Source of the DNA: Dipetalonema caudispina
Taxonomy: Eukaryota; Nematoda; Chromadorea; Rhabditida; Onchocercidae
DNA: 55,850 nucleotides
Direction: 5' to 3'
NCBI GenBank assembly: GCA_013365325.1
Contig: JABVXV010000365.1
Coordinates: 2,501-58,350, forward strand
Positions within the stretch are counted from its first letter, which is position 1. The number at the start of each line of letters is the position of its first letter. The notes beneath the pieces were generated by a model that saw nothing but the letters and a program-made list of their open reading frames with translations, ran no database searches and was not told where the DNA came from. This document shows, in pieces, positions 25,120 to 35,144 of this stretch. Position numbers and translations under genes: made by a program.

Positions 25120-28100
25120 TCAACACCAACAGCAGCAACAACAACAAATGTTTATGCGGCAACAACAAATACATCCGGTAAATCCGGAAGTTCAAATTTT
25201 CTGAATATTTAGGATTTCTTTCTTTTCATAAATACTACTAATTAGGAAGGAATGATATTTTGTCAAAGTTTTATAAATCAGACCCAACAATGTAATAGTC
25301 AAAAATTTACTTTAAAACTTCAATGCCAAAAATATTAGTGCAGAAATTTAATATTATTTTGAATTCACTTCATCGTTATCATAATTATACATTATTCTTT
25401 TCAAAAATTCAGCAACACGGTGTTCCTACGATACAGCATTATTCAGACAGTATAGCGATTTCATCTGGAATGAGACAAATATTACCTGGTTCTGTACCGT
25501 TTTCACCTAATTTTTACGAGTATCAACCAGTTCAAACTATGCATAATATGCATTCACCGGTGAGTAAAGTGTCCTGTATTGTGTAAAATTTTCGATAATT
25601 ACTTTTTCTTTTTAAGCGTACAAAAAGCTTACTGGTTTTACCCTTCCCTCTATCTTACCAATTTTTTTTTTTTTTAAAGAAAACTATATTCAATATCTGT
25701 GAGATGCAACTTTTCCATTGCTATTCTGAGATAATCACAGATGACGTTTAGTGTTGCTTTCATGCATTAATTATACTAGTTTTGCAATTTATGGTTATTT
25801 CGGAATAAAATTTGATAATATCCAAATGCAGTGCTTAAAAATGAGTATGAAGTTTAACCTTTACGTTGCCGACATGTTTTATATTCACGAATTCATATTT
25901 ACAATATGTTTTATAACAGATGAAAAAATATAATAACGTTATAGATGTTAGACAAAACATTGATTCGAAATGTACCACAGCAACATAATGATTATCCGGG
26001 AAATCCGATGCCGTCTTCATCGCATCATGCTACTGCATCTGCTACTGATCCATGTGCCCAAATTGCTCACGTCCTACAATGCTATCAACAGGTTGATCAT
26101 TTATCTGTTGCTAATTTACTGTACGTACAAATAATACCAAAGGATTTTTTTCCATATCCACTGTATTTTCGATTTCAGATATTATTTCCTGAATCACTGT
26201 ATATTTCTTCCTTGTTCCAAACCATTATTGTACTATTATGTAACTTTTCGAAATTTTTACTTTTTCAAAGATCGCTCATTGATTTCAATATATTTATAAG
26301 GGATTTTTAGCCACTTTCAACCATTTGTTTATTAAAATTTTATCTTGAAAGTATGGGTAATGGCAGTAATTTTATCCATTGTGAAAAAAATCGAACTACT
26401 TATGGTGGATTTCAGGGTGGTGAAGATGCCGAATTTGTTCGAAAAGCAATAGAAAGTTTAGTAAAGAAGTTGAAAGATAAGCGAAATGAACTGGAAAATC
26501 TAATTACCGCTGTGACGTCGGCTGGAAAACAACCAACATCCTGCGTTACTATTCAGGTTTATTCTTTCATATCACTTATTATTGCAATAAAATAAATTAG
26601 GTAGATTCAGGTAATTGATTGAAATTATCATCATAAGTTTCCTTCGAAAGATAGTGATTTAAACGTTTCCATGAGATTTAGTACCTTGGGTAATTAATTG
26701 CAGTCCTTTATATGAAACGTTTGCAATTAAATGTAATATTTGAAAAAAAGTGGCATATGAATTTAAATTTCATTAGGAAATGTTAGATAAATTACACTTT
26801 TATGTTAGTCATTTTTGCAAGAAGAAAAAATTTTTTGGCATTGATTCCTTTCTATTCTTATTCACGACTGTGTTACAGAGATCGTTGGATGGACGGCTAC
26901 AGGTTGCAGGTCGAAAAGGCGTTCCACATGTAGTTTATGCTCGGATTTGGCGTTGGCCAAATGTTAACAAAAATGAACTGCAGAAATTACCGATTTGTGC
27001 TGTAGCACCCGACAACCAGGTCTTGTCGATTAATTTTAAAGTTTAATTTTTTAGAAATAAAGCAAATTGATTTGTCATTATATTAAGTAGGATAGTGTGA
27101 GGTGTCATGTAAGACTTTTTTTGATCATTGTCGACTTGTTCATTGGTATCCAGTGCTTGAAAAATGCATGGTTTACCTAGTGCATAAAATTTCTGACTGT
27201 TTTATTGTTTTCGAAAAATCGTTAATCTTTATCGGATTTTCAGGATGTAATTTGCATTAATCCATATCATTATGAACGGATTGTTTCGTCAAGCATCGGA
27301 AATATTGGTACATTCTATTTGTCATATTTAATTCTACTGTTCTTATGATTTTATTAATTACATTGAATTTAATTTACTGTTTCATATACTTAATTTCACT
27401 TATAGATATGTCAACTCTTCGTTTGGATGCCTTAACTGCACCATCATCATCATCACAAGTTACTGTAGTAAATCCATTGTCTAATAACGTTGTGCCAGGA
27501 CAAATGGCCCAGGCTCAAATTGCTGCGCAACCATTATCAATCGAAGTAGGTTATTTACAAAGGGAGAAAAAGCATTGAACACTTTTTAGCTTTGTTCAAA
27601 GTTCTAGTTCACTTACAGTTTATGATGAGCAATATTACTTTAATTTAATGTTGTTAAAGGTTGATTTTATTAACTGTTACTTTTCAACTTACCAATTTTT
27701 AAATTATGCTAAGAAAGATGAGTTCACACTTAATTCCTTGGAATTTATAAAATGAATGAAAATCAAAATTATTTTTTAAATTTAACGAGAAATTATACTA
27801 CTAGATATTGGAAGCTTGTTCTATGAACATTCTTGTGTAGAATGCTACATTAATAACTCCAGATAATTTGCAGAAAAACAAATTCCAAATAGGTAACTTT
27901 CCAATATTGGAAATTTGGGAACTAACATCCAATTTTAGAATTCATATTGTGATGTGACATCATCTGGATCATTAAACATGTTGCAAGGTGGCACGAACGA
28001 TGGCGCCAGTGCTGACGAACGCAATGCTTGGCTGAATCAGAATTGTGTTTTATCAGCAGCAAATTCATCCGCTGCACACCTATATCAGCAACATTCTCAA

Positions 28101-30624
28101 GGTAATGGCATTTTCGAACATGCACAATGGAAATTTCAAATTGACAGAAACAATATTTTTTGTGTGCTTAAAGTAAATCACATGAGAATTGATATGCGCG
28201 AAAAGAAAGAAAAAAAAATTGAATGATTTCAAAATTATGTTACGTTAGTTATCCGATTGCTTTATCATTATTTAGCAAAATGTCCTCAAAAGAAATTTCA
28301 AAAAAATTGTGTACAATATGGAGTGTTTGGAAGTTACTCAGCAGTATCTCTGACAAATACTTGTTGGCTAATTTTTAAAATTTTTCGTGGCATTGTTGAC
28401 AGAAAAATACAAAATGTCAAAGAATGAGAAGAGATTGTGGGTTTGAAGGCCCATGTATTGAGTTTTCCTTTTTGAAAAAGCAAATACTACGATGATTTAA
28501 AGGTGATCGAAATAACCGATATCTATTTACGAGATAATTGTATAAATTATCTTTCATTTCATTTTCCAGCTAACTACCAACAGATCAACGATTCGTGTAA
28601 TTACCCAACCGGTCGTTGTAGATGTAAGTATAAAAGTTTATTTCTTTACTTGCTTAATTTGAGCTGTTGTTCGTTTGCTATTTGCATTTATTTAACTTCA
28701 ATTTCTAAAAATTCTGAAATTCATTTTGTGATTTTTTCCTAATATTTTGTCATTTTTTTCAGATAATTTGGATTCAGTACGCTTACCTACCACACCAAGT
28801 ATCATTTTCATTTCCCATTCTTCACTTCTTTCATAAGGCATTATGAAGTTCCACAAACTTTCAGATTTTCATTTCAAAAGTAATATTGCCCAAGAAATGC
28901 TTAGGAAAATTAAATTCATTTTATGTACAGTTGTCGTATTTTAGTGCCCGATCATTGGTGTTCCATATCATATTATGAATTAGACACTCAAATTGGTGAA
29001 ACATTTCGAGTTCGAAAAGATCGAACAGAGGTATATTATGTTTCAAAACATCAGAATTTAGGAAAAATTTTCCAAATTATTTGTGGTATTTTTGATAAGA
29101 ACAGTGAGAATCGTAAATTTTTGGCAAAAAAGAATTGTACGTAGTTCCATGTTCGATTGTTAAGTCTTCTTCAAACTTTGACGAAACTTATGCAGTAACT
29201 TCATAAAACATTAGAGAGACATAAAAATTTGCTTAACTTACTTTGTAATAGTTTCAAATGTGTCGTTTTATAGGTAGTGATTGATGGTGGTGTTAATCCA
29301 GCAGGTGCTAAACATGGTCGATTTTGTTTAGGAGCGTTATCAAATGTACACAGAAGTGAAGCTTCCGAAAAAGCAAGGAAAGCATTTCTTCTTTTTTCCA
29401 TTTTAATTTTTCCGCTATGGATAACGATTATGCTAGGAGTGTAAGAATGATAATTTTATTTTTGTTTTCATTCTAAAACTTTTCAAAAATACTTTGCATT
29501 TCAAGTTTATACGAAAAGCTTTTTGTTTAGGTTACACATTGGAAAGGGAGTACGTATTTCAACACAGCGTGACGGCAGCGTATACCTCGAATGTTTGTCG
29601 CACAAATCTGTTTTTGTCCAAAGTTATTACTTGGATTTTGAAAACGATATTGAATATGGCACCACTGTACATAAGTTTTGTTCCGGTTCGCCGGGTAAAA
29701 AAGTGAGTTGTCGTTGTAATTTAATGTAAATAATTAATATAATAGTATTGAATGATAAGTAGTGCGATAACTATTAAATAACAGTCTCCCCTTGATTAAT
29801 GATATATAGTGAACTTAAGTAATTATTTATGGTGAACTATAAAAATAGTAGATTTTGTTCTCAGCCTTATAATGTAATGACAAGAAGTATAAAATACTGG
29901 TTTCTTTTTTTTTTTTTTTGAAATGAATTCAACCGTTTATTTCTTTTTTTCAGTAAGTAATATACTATGTTACAGATTTTCGATTTACGTTGGGCTTTTG
30001 CGGAAATGGAGCATCAAAGTAAGTCTGCTCGCTTAGCTGTAGTAGCACAAGCTGCAGCAGTTGCTGGCTATCTTCCTCCAGCAAATATCGCATCTTCACT
30101 GATTGAGCATGTTGGGACAGGTGTTGATAATTTGAGACGAGTAAGCGTTTCATATCTTATTTATTTTTCCTATTGTATTCAGTGAGTATATAGCTATCTT
30201 CCCATTAGAAGGAATAATTTCTGGGAGATATCTTCAAATGAATGTGTGCTTTTGATATGCTGCAAAGCTTCCATCATGATAAAACGATGGAATTCATGAG
30301 AAACAATCATTTTCCTTTTTTTGAAGAAAGTTATCATCGAATAATTTGAGAGTATACAAAATATAACTGACAGTTTTTAAATATCTTGAAAACATTGCAA
30401 AGTAAAAAATATGAAATATTAATTCCTTTCTTTTCTGATAAAATAATTTTTATCGTTTTTATCGTTTTGTTTAGGTATGTTGCATAATAGCGATATCATT
30501 TGTGAAAGGTTGGGGCGTTGGTTACAATCGTACATCAATTAAAGAAACACCATGTTGGGTCGAACTACAACTTCATCGACCACTACAGCTTTTGGATCAA
30601 TTACTAAAAAAGAACGAATATTGA
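24373..30624 (+). CDS. sma-4: co-Smad transcription factor, SMAD4 / SMA-4 type
   Basis: Exons: 24373-24568, 25044-25177, 25413-25559, 25945-26091, 26416-26556, 26879-27019, 27244-27307, 27406-27545, 27939-28101, 28570-28623, 28763-28798, 28945-29030, 29274-29377 (or 29440), 29531-29702, 29976-30140 and 30475-30624. The product is 679 residues, or 700 with the longer exon 13. The N-terminus (1-193) is Gln/His-rich. MH1 spans about 194-318 with the DNA-binding hairpin LQVAGRKG and the four zinc ligands (C251, C295, C306, H311). MH2 runs from PDHWCS (about 456) to the end with [15 protein letters not shown] and the L3-loop motif SFVKGWG followed by SIKETPCW. There is no C-terminal SxS, as expected for a co-Smad. 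It would pair with receptor Smads and carry TGF-beta/BMP signals to DNA. The close match to vertebrate SMAD4 favours sma-4 over the divergent daf-3. The exon 13 end is disputed (see findings). Confidence 0.93.
25071..25150 (+). repeat. CAG/CAA repeat coding poly-Gln/His
   Basis: A mixed CAG/CAA/CAT run in exon 2 of SMAD4. It gives a Gln-rich stretch of about 25 residues with His interruptions, upstream of MH1. Confidence 0.9.
29378..29440 (+). other. 63-base segment of uncertain splicing inside SMAD4 MH2
   Basis: The segment is an exact multiple of three with no stop and lies between two competing donors. The exon boundary needed by SMAD4 conservation is AAG|GAAAGC, a GA donor. The downstream alternative GGAGT|GTAAGAATG is a strong canonical donor in the same phase. 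If retained, the segment adds 21 mostly hydrophobic residues (including [12 protein letters not shown]) between Arg518 and Leu519. Confidence 0.75.
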
Positions 30625-31441
30625 CCGCTTGAATAATTATGTGCAATAATTATTAAATCATTGCGCAACTGTCACCCACCAGATATTAATATCATATGTT
30701 TCCTTAAGTCTAATGTTATAGTTTAATGGTTAAGGTAGAAGCGCCTTATTTTTTCCGGTTATATGTACATGATTTTTCTTGAACTGGATTTAGATAAAAT
30801 TTTGAACCTTTCATTAATAAAGTAAATTTCTTATAGCTCACTTGAACTATATGCTTGTCGAGAGCTTCTTTCATATATTCCAAATTTGAGTAGTCTAGTT
30901 ACTGTCCTGTACTATAATTTCCTATTTCAAGAAGCAAAGTGCGGGCCTTATCTCATATTTTTGTGTCATACGCAATTCTTTTTCTGCTTCTTTTTTGTTA
31001 TGCAGAAAATGAACGATTTTTTTTCCGCTTCTCGATTTGTTTAAATAAAAAGTTATAATTTGTCATGCGTTTTACAGTCTCACATTCTAAGTCTAGTAAT
31101 CGACAGTTCAACATTGTTATAAGATGGATATTCGAAATTTGTAATTCTTAGCAAATTCTAATGACTTTTAGATGTAGAGGTTTCTCGACATGCTGCTTCC
31201 CGATAACTATTCAAAAACATTCCACTCATTCGGCACTTCCTAAGAAATAAGAGATTGATGTGTTGCAGGTAAAGCTAGTAATCTTGCCTGACAGTTGCGT
31301 CATCCTTCATCAATGGACGATCGACAATACTCACGGAACCTAACTTCAGAAAGCATCAAAATACGAAAAGAAATCATTTGCATGTAACAATTTATTTCAC
31401 CGGTGACATTGTTACGCCACAACAACGGAACATGATGAATT
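30625..31441. other. convergent 3' flanks of SMAD4 and MAK16
   Basis: No coding exon is seen. It contains the SMAD4 poly(A) signal at 30816-30821. The open frame at 31300-31527 on the minus strand is in a different frame from the MAK16 last exon that it overlaps. Confidence 0.5.
30816..30821 (+). terminator. poly(A) signal AATAAA of SMAD4
   Basis: A canonical hexamer about 190 bases after the SMAD4 stop codon. Confidence 0.55.
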
Positions 31442-33812
31442 TCATAGCTTTTGTTTACTCCTAACTGGTTCTTCGGTTTCATATTCGATTTCGAGTACTT
31501 GTCGTAGTCTCCTCTTGACAGGTTCACGTTTTGGCTGCTTGTCCTTCAGATCCTTCCACCTCACTCGTTTCTTCTTCTGCTGAAAAATTTGCCATATTTG
31601 AAAATTGGCTTCAACAAAATATCTTTAATGCCTTCGAGTAATATTGTAATTCTGTTTTGAAAAACAGGAGAAGTAACCCTTTTCAATGAGTAACAAATGT
31701 CTCTGTACATAGTATATTTGAGGTAACCTTACTGCATGAATTATTTTACATTGAGTGTTCTTTGTAAAGATGACACAAAGCCAGTAAGATGTAAAGTGAT
31801 CTAGAGCATAAAAACATACTGATTTCACCGGTTCCTTTACTTCCTCTCCAGTCGATTCTTCCTCTTCATCTTCCACGATGCTTTCCTCGTCTTCTTCACT
31901 TTCAGTCATCTCATCATCACCACTGGTCTCTTCCTCATCCCAAAGGCCATTTACTCCTTCTGTATCCTCTATATCTCCATCACCATCTTCGTCAGATGAT
32001 TCATTGAAATCAGCAACATATTCACGAACTCCAGCACCCTAAATATTATCAGTTTAAAAAAAGGAAAACATACTGAAAGTGCTATTGTGAAATATTACAG
32101 GAAAAACCACAAAAATGCAGGAAATTCTGACCTGACTGACCCCTTCGATTTCAATTTCACGATCTAATTCTGTATCCAATTCCTCTTGCTCATCAAGCAC
32201 ACGATTGAATGCGTCTTGCCTAAAAATTACCTCTTGATTTGGAATAACTAATCCATTGCATATACTGGAAACGACTTTTTAAGCAAAAGAAAAAAATAGT
32301 GTAATAAATACAATAAAGGACAAAGACAATCTTAAGCGACCTGAAATTATAGATTTCGCCGTAAGTTCCCTCACGTAGACGGTTCAGTAACTCCTTTTCT
32401 ATAGCTGTATCCAATTTGGCAGCAATGAGAGCCTTTTCTTCTCGTCTTACTTCACGTCTTTCAATCTTTCGCTGTATCGGGATGATCTTTTGTTGTCTGA
32501 AATATGAAAACTTAAGTAATGAAAAGGTTCAAAGTTCAGCAAACATTTTGAGTAGTTTCAGATGTTAAGTCAACAGAAAACTGAATTTTCAAAAACCTTC
32601 CTTATTTTTTTGGCTTAAATTACCCCATCTATTTTGGTATCAACGGATTGTTCGACAAGATCAATATATGATTATGCAAATAGTGTCTGCATACCGGAAA
32701 TAATCATGTACGAGATTAACTATACCAACAGTCACGGTCTATTTAAACAAATTTACTTGTTAGTTAAACCTAAAATTAGCTCACAATGCCTGGACATAAG
32801 TGGCCGATAAGTAATAGTATATTTTCAGTTTTCAAAAATCCATTCTATGGTGATTTGATACAAGTCAATCTTGCATCGCAATGGAGTATTCGGAAATTTT
32901 TCTGTCATGCAAAGGGAAATTAAATCAAATGGAAACCTTTCTCGAAGCTTCATCTTCCTCATCTTGATCAAATACTGATGTATGCGAATCAGACGCGCTT
33001 TACATTTGTGTCTAACATACTCAGACCAGTGCAATAGTGCATCATCAATTTGTCTAACAGCTTGAGTCATATTCCGAGATAATTTGATCCGTTCCCACAA
33101 TCTTCGTGGATAATGACTTCTTTCAACTACTTTCATATACAGATAACAGATGCCTGAAATAGCTATATATCTCAACTGGAATAACAAAAAACATCCCCTC
33201 TTTTCATCTCCTTCTTTTCCTTACTTTTACCACACTTTCCAACTGTATACTGCTTTCTGTTATTCGTTTTCTTTCTTTCCATACACCTCAAAACTAAACA
33301 ACAATCTATCTTTCATACTCACTACTCATATTTTTTGTCTGCCAAATAACGAATGATTAATGCAATGTATAGTATTTGTAAATTTTCTGAACTAATCCTT
33401 ATTCAGTATACAAATCTTTATAGAACGGAAAATACCTTTCTCCTCTCGGACCGTAGCATACTGACTGTTAGCTAATGGACATGATGCTCGATTACACAAA
33501 CCCGTCAAATTGTATTCATTACGACAAAACTTTTGTGTTTTTATCCTGGAAAATATTATGAAAATTTGGAAATTTCCAGCAAAAGTATTAAAATGGAAGG
33601 AATCGAAAAAGAAAAGGAACAAAAATGCATCTGAATAGGGCGACCATTGAGGAGTAGAACAACAATTCATTGCCAAGAAGCAGTAAAAGCTCAAATATCT
33701 CCCAAATAATACAAAAATAAGCACTTTTATTCATGAATGGTGATACTTACCTTGTTTTAAAGGAGCACATTCCTTTGTTGAGAATATTCCACGTAACATC
33801 GTCACACTGCAT
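31442..33812 (-). CDS. mak-16: ribosome biogenesis protein MAK16
   Basis: Minus-strand exons: 33812-33751, 33545-33436, 33153-32937, 32496-32341, 32219-32132, 32038-31820 and 31579-31442, giving 329 residues in an unbroken frame (human MAK16 is 300). The family signature is clear: [13 protein letters not shown] at the start, then [20 protein letters not shown] (about 27-46), [20 protein letters not shown] (about 59-78), [26 protein letters not shown] and [17 protein letters not shown]. After about residue 185 comes a long Asp/Glu-rich segment, then a Lys/Arg-rich tail ([18 protein letters not shown]) ending in the conserved EIEYETE block. MAK16 is a nucleolar factor in pre-60S assembly and 27S/25S rRNA processing. 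The gene is divergent from CDC45, with 1.3 kb between the two starts. Confidence 0.96.
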
Positions 33813-33970
33813 TTTTTCACGTCTTACTTCGAAATCTATAAATAACATATAAAACTAGCATCCCAATAATTCTGACAATCCATGTAATGAAAAATACATC
33901 ATCGTAACTATCCTGTTAGGGCATAATTACACATCCAAAAAGTAACTGTCAATATAAGCAATTCATAAGG

Positions 33971-34071
33971 CATCAAACTGAACCAAGTATAGCACCAAAG
34001 TTAATTATATACCAACCGAAATAAGTATGGTACCAAACTGAACTAAACATACAACCAAACTGAGTTATGGG
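33971..34071. repeat. degenerate tandem repeat, about 20 bp unit, five copies
   Basis: Consecutive units resemble ACCAAACTGAACTAAGTAT, with variants CATCAAACTGAACCAAGTAT, CACCAAAGTTAATTATAT, CAACCGAAATAAGTATGG, TACCAAACTGAACTAAACAT and AACCAAACTGAGTTATGG. Unit lengths vary from 18 to 22 bases. Confidence 0.6.
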
Positions 34072-34361
34072 CGAAATAGATTAAAGTAAGAATGGTGCTA
34101 AATTAAGCTGAAAGAGATAAGCTATAGACCAACGTGATACAATTAACAAAAGTGATTTAAATCTGAAAAAGTTGATTTGAAAGTAAAAACATAATTCAGT
34201 TCATCAAAGGGAAAAAAATCGAACAAGTGAGTATCATTTAGGTTAACAGTAATTTTTATACGTCAACATCAATTTCCAAAGTTTCATTTGTGAAAAAAAA
34301 AAAGAGTCCTCAACTTCAACACGTAATTTCATAACCTTCCCAATTAACGTCCCACGTAACA

Positions 34362-34378
34362 ACGTCCGCTGCGGACGT
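34362..34378. promoter_or_regulatory. perfect 17-base palindrome with ACGTCCGC arms
   Basis: ACGTCCGC, a central T, then GCGGACGT. It is GC-rich in otherwise AT-rich DNA and sits between two divergent start sites. A dimeric regulator site is plausible; the factor is unknown. Confidence 0.5.
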
Positions 34379-34392
34379 CAAACACCATTGTC

Positions 34393-34398
34393 ACGTGA
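34393..34398. promoter_or_regulatory. E-box CACGTG
   Basis: A canonical E-box 15 bases from the palindrome. E-boxes bind Myc/Max-type (nematode MML-1/MXL) factors, which commonly drive ribosome-biogenesis genes. Function here is inference. Confidence 0.35.
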
Positions 34399-35144
34399 AC
34401 TCAGAATTGCAACATTTCAGCCAATTCGCAACTCGAATCCAAACCCCATAGTTGTAGTCGAATTGCGCCATTTTGACTCTCAATTTCGGACACTCAATAA
34501 ATTTGAAATGAAATTTGGTGCTTTGTAAGAAGTGATGCTTTATTGTTCTTAATTTTATTCTTATTTACTTCTTTATAAACATTTTCAAGTATCTGAATAA
34601 TTTGCTCATTCATATTTCTCTGATTTGTTTATATTATTTTTACTCTCTGATCAATGGTATCTACAGATTTTATCAATCTTATCATTTTTATGTTTTATAC
34701 CTGTTTGAAAGTTTGGAAAATATTCTAATTATTTTTTCAAAACTGTGAAAATGTAACTTTTAGGACAAGGAAAGAAGAAGAAAGGATTTTACTGTTTGAA
34801 TTTTAGATGGTGATGAATCGATATTAGATTTTAATTTTTAATTAAAAAAGATTTTGAAAGTTTTTAAAATTTTTATAACTATGATATTCTTAAATCATTT
34901 CCGAAACACTCCTTTCCCTTTTGTATATCTTTCCCTTTCTATTCAAAAATTTTTTCTCTTTTTCTATGCTTGTTTCATTTATCCATTTCGGTCAGTCAAT
35001 ACTATCCGATTAGATTGTACCGTTTAATTCAGTGCATCTGGATAAATTACAATTGATTAAATTATTGGATGTGAGAACTTTCCTGTATTTTTAGATAAAC
35101 TATAATCGTAACTATATAAAGTGATATTGTTTCACCGATTGAAT

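Larger units (their letters stand above)
33813..35144. promoter_or_regulatory. bidirectional MAK16 / CDC45 upstream region
   Basis: This 1.3 kb stretch separates two divergent growth genes and carries no exon-like sequence. It includes five degenerate units of about 20 bp at 33971-34071, a locally GC-rich patch at about 34340-34400 with four ACGT cores, a 17-base palindrome and an E-box CACGTG, then AT-rich DNA up to the CDC45 start. On the minus strand TTATTTATAG at about 33838-33847 is a likely leader acceptor for MAK16. Confidence 0.5.

Noticed and set aside
28503..28742. Open frame overlapping SMAD4 exon 10
   Set aside because: Only the 54-base segment 28570-28623 has splice sites and the right phase. 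The rest is intron.
31300..31527. Minus-strand 75-residue frame overlapping the MAK16 last exon
   Set aside because: It is out of frame with MAK16, whose last exon (31579-31442) matches the conserved basic tail and EIEYETE block.
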